64,000 bases of DNA from Frigoribacterium endophyticum (GTDB lineage: Bacteria > Actinomycetota > Actinomycetes > Actinomycetales > Microbacteriaceae): positions 868,001-932,000 of the forward strand of contig NZ_JAAOYV010000001.1 in assembly GCF_011759585.1 (NCBI RefSeq), written 5' to 3'. This document shows positions 6,666 to 14,267 of the stretch, one piece after another (within the stretch, counting starts at the first letter, position 1; each line of letters opens with the position of its first letter). The position numbers and the translations under genes were made by a program. The notes under the pieces were generated by a model that made no database searches, was not told the DNA's origin, and worked only from the letters and a program-made list of their open reading frames with translations.

Positions 6666-8654
6666 TCAGAACCGGCCGCCCCCGGAGCTGCGGCCTCCGC
6701 CGCCTCCGCCGCCTCCGCCGCCGCCGAAGCCACCGCCTCCGCCGAAGCCGCCTCCGCCGCCGAAGCCGCCGCCCCCGCCGTTGAGGAGGCCGCCGATGAC
6801 GAGGCCCGTGACGATGCCGCCGAGGTCGGCGCCGCCCCGGCCCCGACCGCCGTAGCCGCCGCCGAAGCCGACCTGCTGGTACTGCTGCACCTCGGCCGCG
6901 GCCTCGCTGGCGGCCGCCGCGGCGAGCTGCGCCGCGTCGTGCGCCTCCACCAGGGCCGCGTCGCGGTCGCGGACGGCGAGGGAGACCGCGGCGGCGAGGT
7001 GCCGCTCGGCCTCGGAGAGCCGGGTGCGTGGGCGGGTGCCGATGCCGCCGCGCCGGGTCTGGATGAAGTCACGGGCGGAGCTGATCTGGTCGCGGGCCGT
7101 GCGCAGCGCCTGGTCGAGGGCCGCCTGAGCCCGGCGGTCCTTCTCGCCCTGCTCGCGGACCGCCGCGAGGACGGCGTCGATGCGGGCGTTCGCGGCCCCC
7201 AGGTCGGCGAGCACCGCCAGGGGGTCGTCGGTGGTCGTGCCGGCGAGGGCGACGGCGGCGCGCGCGGCGGCCACCGAACCGGCGACGTCCACGCCGTCCG
7301 GGGCGCTCCCCGGGGGCAGCGCCTCGGCCGTCGCGACGTCCGTCCGCAGGTCGGCGGCGAGGGCGGCGATGGTGGTGGCGGCGGTGCGCAGCTGTTCGCC
7401 CGCGTGGTCGACGGAGGAGAGCAGCTGGTCGACCTGCCCGAACGCCTGGCGGACGGCACGGACCCCGGCGACGGCCTCGCCGTGACGGGAGGCCGCGAGG
7501 TCGTCGCGGGCCGCGTCGGTCGTCTCGCGCGCGAACTCGACGAGCCGGTCGGCCTGGTCGGCGTTCTCGGCGACGCCGGCGACCGCCCGGGGCGAGTACG
7601 CGGTCGCGAGCCGGGCGAGCACCTCGCGGGCCTTGGCGACCCGGGCGACGCGCGACTCCAGCTCGGCGGGCAGGGCGGCCACGTCGGCGGGCACCCGCTC
7701 CTCGGCGGCACGGCGCTCGTCGAAGGCCCGCGACTGCTCCTCCAGGGCGGCGTCCGCTGCTCGGCAGAGCTCGACGATGCGCTCGGTCCACTCGCGGCGC
7801 TGCTCGGCGGAGTCGGGCACGGCGTCGTCGAGCCTCTGCTGCAGCTCGAAGGCCTCGCGGGCCTGGTCTCGGGCCTGACGGAGGGCCTCGACGAAGGGCC
7901 TGGCGGCGTCGTCGCCGAACTGGGCCGCGGCGAACCCGACCTCCTGCTGGCCGGCGGTGATCTCGTCGTCGAGGGTCACGAGCATGCCGGCGGCCTCCCG
8001 CTCGAGCTCGGCCTGGCGGGCCGCCACGGCGTCCTCCGCCTTCCGGCGACGGCGGGTGCGCAGCACGACGACCGCGACGCCCACGACGATCGCGAGCACG
8101 ACGACCACGAGCACGACGCCGAGCAGCCACGACATGTCGGGGCCCGCCTGGACGTCACGGATGCCGTCCGCGAGGGCGACCGCGGCGCCCGCCCAGTCGT
8201 CGTCGCGGAGGCGGGGCTCGACGACGTCGGACTGCAGCCGCTCGCGCTCGGCGTCGGAGACCGGGCCGGTGGAGTCGGTGGAGAGGTCGTAGACCCGGTC
8301 GCCCACCGCGACCGAGAGCAGGACGTCGTCGGGGCCGAGCTGGTTGAGCGAGGCCGTGGCGCTGCCCCACGCGGCGCGGTCGGCAGGAGAGGAGAAGGAG
8401 TCGACGTAGACGACGAAGAGGTCGACGCCGGAGTCGGCGGAGAGGGCGTCGAGGCTCTCCTCGACCCGCTGCTCGTCGGCGGCCGACAGCACGTCGGCCT
8501 GGTCGAGCACGTACGCCCCCGACAGCGAGACGGGCGGCTCGGCGTGGGCCCGGTCGGCGCCGACGCCGGCCACGGCCGACCCCAGCACCACGGCGGCCGC
8601 GGCCAGCACGGCCCCGACACCTGCCCCCCGACGGCTTCGTTCACTGACGCGCAC
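6666..8654 (-). CDS. TPM-domain membrane protein with coiled coil and Gly-rich tail
   Basis: A 662-residue protein: signal peptide (residues about 10-38, ending AHA), an extracellular TPM/YgcG-like domain (SGAYVLDQADVLSAADEQRVEESL onward, residues about 40-165), a transmembrane helix near 175-200, a long Ala/Glu/Arg-rich coiled coil (about 205-590), and a C-terminal tail of Gly-Phe repeats ending RSSGGGRF. TPM domains occur in membrane-quality and photosystem-repair proteins; biochemical function varies. GTG 8654 has a GAGGGGAG ribosome binding site and a TAGACT -10 box 25 nt upstream. It heads the operon with the pspA-like gene. Confidence 0.85.
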   Translation of the reverse strand: MRVSERSRRGAGVGAVLAAAAVVLGSAVAGVGADRAHAEPPVSLSGAYVLDQADVLSAADEQRVEESLDALSADSGVDLFVVYVDSFSSPADRAAWGSATASLNQLGPDDVLLSVAVGDRVYDLSTDSTGPVSDAERERLQSDVVEPRLRDDDWAGAAVALADGIRDVQAGPDMSWLLGVVLVVVVLAIVVGVAVVVLRTRRRRKAEDAVAARQAELEREAAGMLVTLDDEITAGQQEVGFAAAQFGDDAARPFVEALRQARDQAREAFELQQRLDDAVPDSAEQRREWTERIVELCRAADAALEEQSRAFDERRAAEERVPADVAALPAELESRVARVAKAREVLARLATAYSPRAVAGVAENADQADRLVEFARETTDAARDDLAASRHGEAVAGVRAVRQAFGQVDQLLSSVDHAGEQLRTAATTIAALAADLRTDVATAEALPPGSAPDGVDVAGSVAAARAAVALAGTTTDDPLAVLADLGAANARIDAVLAAVREQGEKDRRAQAALDQALRTARDQISSARDFIQTRRGGIGTRPRTRLSEAERHLAAAVSLAVRDRDAALVEAHDAAQLAAAAASEAAAEVQQYQQVGFGGGYGGRGRGGADLGGIVTGLVIGGLLNGGGGGFGGGGGFGGGGGFGGGGGGGGGGGRSSGGGRF
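6693..6780. repeat. GCC-rich triplet repeats encoding a poly-Gly tail
   Basis: Imperfect tandem units of CCGCCTCCG and CCGCCGAAG encode, on the minus strand, the Gly-Gly-Phe-rich tail of the TPM-domain protein. Such tracts can change length by slippage. Confidence 0.7.
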
Positions 8655-8679
8655 ACTGCTCCCCTCGGTCGTTCCGCGG

Positions 8680-8685
8680 AGTCTA
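8680..8685 (-). promoter_or_regulatory. -10 box for the TPM/pspA operon
   Basis: TAGACT on the minus strand, 25 nt before the GTG at 8654, giving a short leader that carries the ribosome binding site. Confidence 0.45.
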
Positions 8686-8700
8686 TCGACGCCGGGTCGG

Positions 8701-8720
8701 CGGGGGCCCGGCCGCCCCCG
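8701..8720 (-). terminator. possible terminator after the DUF3592-like gene
   Basis: A 7-bp G/C stem (8701-8707 with 8714-8720, loop CCGGCC) lies downstream of the leftward gene ending at 8745 and upstream of the next promoter. No T-tract. Confidence 0.35.
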
Positions 8721-8744
8721 GGTCGAGCGGTCGGCGGCGACGGG

Positions 8745-9152
8745 CTACTCGACGAAGAGGAGCGCGACGGAGGCGACGGCGCAGGCGGCGCCGACGCCGG
8801 CCAGCACGCGCCCCACCGCACGCAGGGCCCGGCCGTCGTCGTGGGGCGCGTCGGTGCGCGGCCGGGACGGCCGGTCGGGGTCGTAGTGGACGGTGATCTC
8901 GGTCTCGACCGGGGTCTCGAGGGGGTGGTCGCCGAACTGGGTCTCGTGCAGCTCGCCGGAGGCGTCCATCCACCGGGCCACGGCGGCGCGGGCCCAGGCC
9001 GGCGGCGGGATGACGACGGCGACCGTCTCCTCGTAGCGGGCGGCGCGGTGCCGGGCGTGCGCGCCCAGGAGGAGGAAGGGCACGCCGACGACGAAGCCGA
9101 ACCAGCCGAAGAGCTCCACGACGGGGGAGATCACGGTGAGGGCGTCGGACAC
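8745..9152 (-). CDS. DUF3592-like membrane protein
   Basis: A 135-residue protein with two hydrophobic helices, one near the N-terminus (ELFGWFGFVVGVPFLLLGA) and one at the C-terminus (VGRVLAGVGAACAVASVALLF), bracketing an external domain of beta character. The segment ITVHYDPDRPSRPRT resembles the V-x-Y-D-P-x-x-P signature of DUF3592-type proteins, whose function is unknown. GTG 9152 is 6 nt from a TAGCAT -10 box, so the transcript is probably leaderless. It is divergent from the EamA exporter gene, 89 bp away. Confidence 0.7.
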   Translation of the reverse strand: MSDALTVISPVVELFGWFGFVVGVPFLLLGAHARHRAARYEETVAVVIPPPAWARAAVARWMDASGELHETQFGDHPLETPVETEITVHYDPDRPSRPRTDAPHDDGRALRAVGRVLAGVGAACAVASVALLFVE

Positions 9153-9158
9153 CCTGCG

Positions 9159-9164
9159 ATGCTA
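9159..9164 (-). promoter_or_regulatory. -10 box of leaderless promoter
   Basis: TAGCAT on the minus strand, 6 nt before the GTG at 9152. Confidence 0.5.
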
Positions 9165-9229
9165 CCGGCGGCCGGCCGGGCCGAGGCGCAGCCGGTCGCG
9201 GCACGCCCGGGCCGGTGCGGCCGCGCCCC

Positions 9230-9235
9230 TAGACT
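9230..9235 (+). promoter_or_regulatory. -10 box of leaderless promoter
   Basis: TAGACT stands 6 nt before the GTG at 9242, as expected for a leaderless mRNA. Confidence 0.55.
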
Positions 9236-9241
9236 CGCCGC

Positions 9242-10129
9242 GTGAGCCGCCCCCTCGACCGCGTCCCGTCACCGCTCCTGGCCGTCGCGGCCATCGTCTC
9301 CGTCCAGTTCGGTGCGGCCCTCGCCCGCACGCACTTCGAGGCGCTCGGCCCCACGGGCGCCGCCGCCCTCCGCCTCGCCCTCGGCGCGCTCATCCTCGTC
9401 GTCGTCTTCCGCCCCCGCGTGCGTCGCTGGTCGCGGCGCACCTGGCTCGGCGTCGTGCTGCTCGGGCTCGCCCTCGCCGGCATGAACTCGCTCATCTACC
9501 TCGCCATCGACGTCGTGCCCCTCGGCGTCGCCGTCACCCTGGAGTTCCTCGGGCCGCTCGCAGTCGCGCTCGCCCAGACCCGGCGTTGGCTCGACGCCGC
9601 CTGGGCGCTGCTCGCCCTCGTCGGCGTGGTCGTGCTCGGGCTCGACTCGTCAGGCGCGACGCCCCTGGTCGGCGTGCTGCTCGCCCTCGGCGCCGGGGCC
9701 TTCTGGGCCGGCTACATCGTGGCCAACGCGAACCTCGGCCGCTCCGACGACGCGATGGGCGGGCTGGCCGTCTCGATGGTCGTCGCGGCCGCGGTGGTGG
9801 TGCCCGTGGGCGCTGTCGACGCGACGCGGGCCGTGGTGGCCGACCCGCGACTCCTCGCGGTCTTCCTGCTCGTGGCGCTGCTGACCTCGGCGCTGCCGTA
9901 CTCGCTCGAGGTGGTCGCGCTGCGACGCCTGCCCACGCGGGTCTTCGGGGTGCTGTCGAGCCTCGGCCCGGCCGTCGCCGCCCTCGCCGGGCTCGTGGTG
10001 CTGCGCCAGGCCCTCGGCGCCCGCGAGCTCGTGGCGCTGGCCCTCGTCACGGCGGCCAGCGTCGGGGTGACGGCCACCGCGGGGCGGGGGAGGCCCTCCC
10101 GCGACGTGGTGGAGGCGCCGCCGGTCTGA
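9242..10129 (+). CDS. EamA family transporter (RhtA-like exporter)
   Basis: A 295-residue drug/metabolite transporter superfamily protein with ten predicted helices arranged as two EamA repeats. The segments FGAALARTHFEALGPTGAAALR, SLIYLAIDVVPLGVAVTLEFLGPL and the second-half counterpart LPYSLEVVALRRLPTRVFGVLSSLGPAVAALAG match the RhtA branch, known in enterobacteria for threonine/homoserine efflux. The real substrate here is not known; export of small amino acids or toxic metabolites is the family expectation. GTG 9242 was chosen because it lies 6 nt after a TAGACT -10 box and gives the usual family N-terminus. It stands alone. Confidence 0.88.
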   Translation: MSRPLDRVPSPLLAVAAIVSVQFGAALARTHFEALGPTGAAALRLALGALILVVVFRPRVRRWSRRTWLGVVLLGLALAGMNSLIYLAIDVVPLGVAVTLEFLGPLAVALAQTRRWLDAAWALLALVGVVVLGLDSSGATPLVGVLLALGAGAFWAGYIVANANLGRSDDAMGGLAVSMVVAAAVVVPVGAVDATRAVVADPRLLAVFLLVALLTSALPYSLEVVALRRLPTRVFGVLSSLGPAVAALAGLVVLRQALGARELVALALVTAASVGVTATAGRGRPSRDVVEAPPV

Positions 10130-10236
10130 GACATGCGCCGTTCGGGTGCGCTCGTGTCCCCCGCGGAGCGGACCCGGCGTCGTCACCGACCCGGCACTCA
10201 CAGGTAAGCGGCAGGTGGACGGCAGCCGTCTCGCCG

Positions 10237-10260
10237 GTGTTGTACCCCGAGCGCGGGGTA
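10237..10260 (+). promoter_or_regulatory. candidate stress-sigma promoter
   Basis: GTGT, 15 nt, then GGGTA resembles the SigB/SigF-type promoter (GTTT-N15-17-GGGTA) with one mismatch. It overlaps a 7-bp inverted repeat, GTACCCC (10242-10248) with GGGGTAC (10255-10261), that could also be an operator. It lies 52 nt before the small gene at 10313. Confidence 0.3.
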
Positions 10261-10312
10261 CGCTCGGCAGGCGAACCCCCGTCGGCGGGGTTCCTGAGGC
10301 CGGGAGGACATC

Positions 10313-10528
10313 ATGGGAGCTGTTCTGGAACGCACGTCACGGGCCGAGGTGATCGACCTCGGAGACGGTTTCCACCGCGTCTCCACGCCCACCGCGGGCG
10401 TCATCGGGTTCGTCCACGAGTCCTCTGGCCGCTTCGAGGTCCTGCGGGGCCGGAGCCGCCAGGCGACCCGTCAGGAGGGCGCGTACCGCACCCTCGACGT
10501 GGCCGTCATCGCGTTGACGTACAGCTGA
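10313..10528 (+). CDS. small protein of unknown function
   Basis: A 71-residue protein starting MGAVLERTSR. I do not recognise a family. It has alternating hydrophobic residues suggesting a small beta fold (GDGFHRVSTPTAGVIGFVHES, RFEVLRG) and no cysteines, signal peptide or membrane segment. The ATG has a good GGGAGGA ribosome binding site 6 nt upstream (about 10302-10306). Two inverted repeats precede it (10242-10261; 10273-10279 with 10287-10293), the second close enough to fold in the leader. It lies 33 nt before the recombinase-like gene on the same strand, so the two may be cotranscribed. Confidence 0.6.
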   Translation: MGAVLERTSRAEVIDLGDGFHRVSTPTAGVIGFVHESSGRFEVLRGRSRQATRQEGAYRTLDVAVIALTYS

Positions 10529-10561
10529 TCGGCTGGTGAGCTCCGCGGGGGAGGCCCTGAC

Positions 10562-11161
10562 GTGGCCGTGATCGGGTACCGGCGCGACTCCGACGACGAG
10601 GTCGGCAGCCACCAGTGCGATGCGCTGGCCGGTGCGGCGTGCGAACGCGTCTACGTCGACGAGGCCACCGGCCCCCGGGCTCGTCGCCCCGAACTGCAGA
10701 AGGCGTTGTCCTCCCTCCGGGAGGGCGACGTCTTGGTCGTCTCACGCCTCGACCGGCTCGGCGGCACCCTGGCCGAGGTGGTCGCGCTGATCGCCTCGCT
10801 CGACGACCGGGGCGTGGCCTTCCGCTCGATCGACGACGACATCGACGAGCTCGGCGCCTGGGGCCGGTTCTTCTTCCGCGCCGCGGGGGCGCTCGCGTCG
10901 TACGAGTCGACGATCGCCGACGAGCCGGCCCGGGCCGCCGAGCGGAGACGTCAGGAGGCGCACTACAAGCGCCGGGGCGCGCCCGCCCTCAGCCGACGGC
11001 GGCTCCAGATCGCCCGCGACATGCTCCGCGACGAGGCGAGCCTCGTCGACGTGGCCCGTCACCTCGACGTGCCGCTGCGCACGCTCCGGGAGGGCCTCGC
11101 GGAGGCGGACAGGTCTCAGGACGACCCCCGGGCGCCGGCCCGCCGGGACCCGAGCCGCTGA
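10562..11161 (+). CDS. serine recombinase/resolvase-like protein with degenerate active site
   Basis: A 199-residue protein with a resolvase/invertase N-terminal domain (GYRRDSDDE with the nucleophile Ser10 and Arg8; QCDAL; DEATGPRARRPE; SRLDRLGG) and a C-terminal helix-turn-helix (LSRRRLQIARDM to VPLRTLREGL). The classical catalytic set is incomplete: the position of the arginine in DRLGR is Gly68, and the helix-E arginine after the conserved Glu is Ser116 (YES instead of FER). It may be weakly active or may act only as a DNA-binding regulator. No transposon ends, inverted repeats or res-like site were seen nearby. GTG 10562 follows a GGGGGAGG ribosome binding site. Confidence 0.75.
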   Translation: MAVIGYRRDSDDEVGSHQCDALAGAACERVYVDEATGPRARRPELQKALSSLREGDVLVVSRLDRLGGTLAEVVALIASLDDRGVAFRSIDDDIDELGAWGRFFFRAAGALASYESTIADEPARAAERRRQEAHYKRRGAPALSRRRLQIARDMLRDEASLVDVARHLDVPLRTLREGLAEADRSQDDPRAPARRDPSR

Positions 11162-11201
11162 CCCGGAGCACCGTCCGGTCTGCCTCCGACTCGACCGTCC
11201 C

Positions 11202-11231
11202 TTGACACGAAGGGGCATCCGGGTCCAGCCT
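11202..11231 (+). promoter_or_regulatory. promoter of the VOC gene
   Basis: Perfect TTGACA (11202-11207), 18-nt spacer, CAGCCT (11226-11231), then 7 nt to ATG 11239. Of the promoters called here it has the clearest -35. Confidence 0.5.
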
Positions 11232-11238
11232 CCCCGGC

Positions 11239-11655
11239 ATGAGCCTCTTCATCACCTGCCCGGTCGAGAGCGTCGAGCGCGCGACGGCCTTCTACTCCGC
11301 CCTCGGCTGGGCCCTGCGGCGGGAGATGTCCGGCCCCGGCGGATCGTGCTTCGTGGTCACCGGCGACCAGCACGTCATGCTCGTCAGCCGCGAGCAGTAC
11401 ACGGCAGTCGGTGCGACGGAGGAGCTGGTCGGGGCACCCGGGACGCCCTCGCCGGTGACGGTGTCGTTCGACCTCGGGAGCCGCGAGGCGGTCGACGACC
11501 TCGTCGCGCGCGCCGCGGCCGCGGGCGGACGCGTCGGCGACACCGACGAGTACCCGTTCATGTACCAGCGGCAGTTCGACGACCCCGACGGCTACCACTG
11601 GTCGCCGTTCTGGATGACGACGGACGCGGACGGAGACGTCCCCACGTCGTCGTGA
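11239..11655 (+). CDS. VOC superfamily (glyoxalase/extradiol-type) protein
   Basis: A 138-residue single-domain protein of the vicinal oxygen chelate superfamily. The paired beta-alpha-beta-beta-beta modules are recognisable: FITCPVESVERATAFYSALGWALRR, then FVVTGDQHVMLVSRE, and the second half VSFDLGSREAVDDLVARAAAAGG closing with FDDPDGYHWSPFWM. The subgroup resembles lactoylglutathione-lyase-like/YkcA proteins of unknown substrate. It is followed by a convergent tRNA-Arg. Confidence 0.83.
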   Translation: MSLFITCPVESVERATAFYSALGWALRREMSGPGGSCFVVTGDQHVMLVSREQYTAVGATEELVGAPGTPSPVTVSFDLGSREAVDDLVARAAAAGGRVGDTDEYPFMYQRQFDDPDGYHWSPFWMTTDADGDVPTSS

Positions 11656-11755
11656 CGCGGTGTGGACCGGGCGGACGGCCCGTCGTCACGATCGACCGAT
11701 CGAGAACGCGGTGCTCGGTGTCTCCGCGAGGACTCGCTGCACCAGAGGGATTCGG

Positions 11756-11827
11756 TGCCCCCAGAAGGATTCGAACCTTCGCCCCTGCCTCCGGAGGGCA
11801 GTGCTCTATCCCCTGAGCTATGGGGGC
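11756..11827 (-). tRNA. tRNA-Arg (CCG)
   Basis: The 72-nt minus-strand sequence folds as a cloverleaf: 7-bp acceptor GCCCCCA/TGGGGGC, D-stem GCTC/GAGC, anticodon stem CTGCC/GGCAG with loop CTCCGGA (anticodon CCG, reading CGG), a 4-nt variable loop, T-stem GAAGG/CCTTC with loop TTCGAAT, and discriminator A. The CCA end is not encoded. Confidence 0.96.
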
Positions 11828-11841
11828 CAGGGTCGACGACA

Positions 11842-11847
11842 AGGCTA
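11842..11847 (-). promoter_or_regulatory. -10 box of tRNA-Arg
   Basis: TAGCCT on the minus strand, 14 nt before the tRNA 5' end. Confidence 0.4.
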
Positions 11848-11925
11848 GCAGCCCGCAGGGTCGCCGACGGACACGCGCCGGCCCCGCCTGGGCCGCGGCG
11901 CAGCGGGCGGGTGCACTCTGGGGCG

Positions 11926-12663
11926 GTGACCCACGACGACGACGCGGCCCGCGCCTCCCACGTTCCCTCTTCTCCCGACTCCGGCGGCGGCGACGACGCC
12001 GGGCAGGGCGGCCGACGCTCGCTCCGCGACCGGGTGCGCGGCGCTCGCCGGCCCGAGATCGACGTGTCGCCCCTCGACCCTGAGCAAGCACCCCCGGAGC
12101 CGATCGCGCTCTTCCTCACCTGGCTCGACGACGCGGTGGAGGCCGGGGTCGCGCAGCCGCACGCGATGACCCTGTCGACCGCCTCGACCGCCTCGGGGCC
12201 GACGGCGCGCACCCTCCTGCTCAAGGAGGTCGACGACGCCTTCTGGTTCACCACCTCGTCGCTCAGCCCCAAGGGCCGCCAGATCGCCGACGACCCCCGC
12301 GTCGCGCTGACCCTCTCCTGGAGCGACCTCGGGCGACAGGTCCGCGTGCTCGGCGACGCCCTCTCGGGGCCGCGCGACGTCAGCGAGGACGACTTCCGGG
12401 CGCGGCACCCCGACTCGCGCGCCGTCGCGATCGCGATGCCGCAGAGCACCGAGATCCCCGGCGCCGAGCAGGCCGACGCGGCCCTCGACGAGGCCCGTCG
12501 TCGACTCGACGACGAGCCGGACCTCGTGCCCGACGACTGGACGGCGTACCGCGTGGCGCCCGTCTCGGTCGAGTTCTGGCAGGGCACGACGGGCCGTGAC
12601 CAGGTGCGCCTGCGGTACGACCGCGTCGGCGACGGCTGGCGCCGCGCCTCCCTCTGGCCCTGA
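11926..12663 (+). CDS. pyridoxamine 5'-phosphate oxidase family protein
   Basis: A 245-residue FMN split-barrel protein of the PdxH type. After an acidic, Gly-rich N-terminal tail of about 45 residues come HAMTLSTASTASGPTARTLLLKEVDDAFWFTT (FMN-binding strand), SPKGRQIADDPRVALTLSWSDLGRQVRVLGDA, and the C-terminal dimerisation segment with the substrate-binding WTAYRVAPVSVEFWQG. The QS motif is present (MPQSTEIPG) although its flanks differ from canonical PdxH. Either true PNP/PMP oxidase (vitamin B6 salvage) or a related flavin reductase is possible. GTG 11926 was chosen for its position 6 nt after CACTCT; GTG 11911 is an alternative. Confidence 0.78.
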   Translation: MTHDDDAARASHVPSSPDSGGGDDAGQGGRRSLRDRVRGARRPEIDVSPLDPEQAPPEPIALFLTWLDDAVEAGVAQPHAMTLSTASTASGPTARTLLLKEVDDAFWFTTSSLSPKGRQIADDPRVALTLSWSDLGRQVRVLGDALSGPRDVSEDDFRARHPDSRAVAIAMPQSTEIPGAEQADAALDEARRRLDDEPDLVPDDWTAYRVAPVSVEFWQGTTGRDQVRLRYDRVGDGWRRASLWP

Positions 12664-12728
12664 GCCCCGGGTCGTAACGCCGCGACACACGGGTGGCGCG
12701 AGGCGGCGACGGTGACGACCATGGGTGC

Positions 12729-13502
12729 ATGCCGATCGAGACGCGAGCCCCCGGAGCCCGCCCCGGCGCGCGCCTGGCCGTCGTCGAGGTCACCCGCCGT
12801 CGGCCGCACGCGCCGGAGTACCACGCCTACGTGCAGACCCTGAACGAGCGCGTCGTCGCCGAGGCGCGTCGGGCGGGCTGGTCGGCCGAGCGCCTGGCCG
12901 CCGACGACCTCGGCGTCGACGCCCTCCTGGCCGCCACGCGCGACGCCGACGCGGTGGTCGTCGTCGGGGGAGAGGACCTCGCCCCGCACCACTACGGCGC
13001 CCCGGCCGGCTACCCCGGCGAGGGGCGTCACCTCGAGGTCGCCGACGCCGCACAGCTCGCCGTCGTCCGCCGCGCGGTGCGGCTCGGCACGCCCCTGCTC
13101 GGCATCTGCCGCGGCCACCAGGTGATCAACGTCGCGCTCGGCGGCACCCTCGTGCAGCACCTCGACGACGAGGCCGGCCTGCACCGCGGCACGGGCTCCG
13201 TCGAGCAGCTCATGACCGACCACGAGGTCGACCTCGTCGCCGGCACGCGCCTGCGGGAGGCGCTGGTCCGGTCGAGCGCGCTGGTCCGGAGCGCCCACCA
13301 CCAGGCCGTCGGCCTCCTCGGCGAGGGCCTGCGCGTCGCCGCGTGGTCGCGCGACGGCGAGGTGGAGGCGGTCGAGCACGTCACCGCGCCGGTCACCGGG
13401 GTGCAGTGGCACCCGGAGGACCGCGGCGCCGAGGCGTGGCAGCTGCCGCTCCTGCTCGGGCAGCTCGCCGCCCGCGCGGCGTCAGCGCGCCGCGCCGCCT
13501 AG
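12729..13502 (+). CDS. gamma-glutamyl-gamma-aminobutyrate hydrolase family protein
   Basis: A 257-residue class I glutamine amidotransferase-like hydrolase (peptidase C26). The nucleophile Cys127 lies in GICRGHQ and the catalytic His228 in VQWHPE; the VVVGGEDLAPHHYG loop is typical of PuuD-like enzymes. Family members cleave gamma-glutamyl bonds, for example gamma-glutamyl-GABA in putrescine breakdown; no other polyamine genes are nearby, so the substrate is open. ATG 12729 is preferred to the upstream GTG 12693 because GACCAT stands 6 nt before it and the extra residues look non-coding. It converges on a lipoprotein gene with only 10 bp between stops. Confidence 0.85.
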   Translation: MPIETRAPGARPGARLAVVEVTRRRPHAPEYHAYVQTLNERVVAEARRAGWSAERLAADDLGVDALLAATRDADAVVVVGGEDLAPHHYGAPAGYPGEGRHLEVADAAQLAVVRRAVRLGTPLLGICRGHQVINVALGGTLVQHLDDEAGLHRGTGSVEQLMTDHEVDLVAGTRLREALVRSSALVRSAHHQAVGLLGEGLRVAAWSRDGEVEAVEHVTAPVTGVQWHPEDRGAEAWQLPLLLGQLAARAASARRAA

Positions 13503-13512
13503 CGCGCGCCGC

Positions 13513-14163
13513 CTAGCCCGCCCCGCCCTCGCCGACGGCGGCGAGGACCTGGCTCATCACCGGCTCGGCCGACCCGGGCTCGGCGAAGGTCGTCGACTCG
13601 GCCACGACGAGGCGACCGGTGGGCAGGGCGCGGGCGACGCCCGTGCCGCCGTGCAGGCTGAAGTAGCCCTCCACCCCGTAGCTCGGCACGGAGTTGCTCG
13701 AGGCGACGAGGTCGTTCGCGATCGCGGTGAGGCTGGCCTCGTCGTACGCGGCGACGCCCACCGTCACGTGGTCGCCGGCGGCGTCGACCCAGTCGCAGAC
13801 CGTCCCGTCGGCCTCCGCCACCTGGGCGAGGGCGTCGTCGAGAGCGTCGGCGTCGGGGGCGTCGGCCGCGGCGAGGCCGGGCCACAGCGTGGGCAGCACG
13901 CCCGCGGCCGGGTCGAGCAGGGCGGCGCAGTCGAGGGCGAGCGGGCTGCTCACGAGCGGCGGCGGCGTGTAGCCGGGATCGGCGGTGGCCGTGGCGCCGG
14001 ACGCCGTCGGCGACGGGGCGGCCGCGGCGGACGACGAGGACGGCCCGCCGCCCGGGGCCGACGTCGTGCACCCGGTCAGGGCGGCGGCGCCGAGGGCCAG
14101 GGCGGAGGCCGCGACGAACAGGGGAGGGACGCGGGCCGAGGTTCGGGGGCGGCGGGACGACAT
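13513..14163 (-). CDS. putative lipoprotein
   Basis: A 216-residue secreted protein with a lipoprotein signal peptide: basic N-terminus, hydrophobic core, lipobox LTGC at about residues 29-32. A Ser/Ala/Pro/Thr-rich linker of about 30 residues follows, then a folded domain beginning [15 protein letters not shown] with a second cysteine pair partner in [12 protein letters not shown] do not recognise the domain; small actinobacterial lipoproteins of this type are common and mostly uncharacterised. A GAGGAT element stands 6 nt before the ATG. Divergent from argS. Confidence 0.78.
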   Translation of the reverse strand: MSSRRPRTSARVPPLFVAASALALGAAALTGCTTSAPGGGPSSSSAAAAPSPTASGATATADPGYTPPPLVSSPLALDCAALLDPAAGVLPTLWPGLAAADAPDADALDDALAQVAEADGTVCDWVDAAGDHVTVGVAAYDEASLTAIANDLVASSNSVPSYGVEGYFSLHGGTGVARALPTGRLVVAESTTFAEPGSAEPVMSQVLAAVGEGGAG

Positions 14164-14253
14164 GCCCCCATCCTCCCCGACGTCGCCCGTGCTCGGCTCG
14201 GAGGGGGCCCCGCGACGGCCCGCGGCCCGGGTCGGCGGGCGCCCGGCAGCCGG

Positions 14254-14259
14254 TACGAT
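14254..14259 (+). promoter_or_regulatory. -10 box of argS
   Basis: TACGAT, 8 nt before the GTG at 14268; probably leaderless. Confidence 0.5.
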
Positions 14260-14267
14260 CGTCTCTC

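Noticed and set aside
6252-9245. 997-codon open frame on the + strand opposite the PspA/TPM genes
   Set aside because: Antisense shadow of high-GC coding sequence; repetitive Val/Gly/Asp translation, no domain, and the minus-strand genes have clear families.
10562-11161. Integrated mobile element marked by the resolvase-like gene
   Set aside because: No terminal repeats, transposase, target duplication or compositional change; the tRNA-Arg nearby is intact without a visible repeated 3' end.
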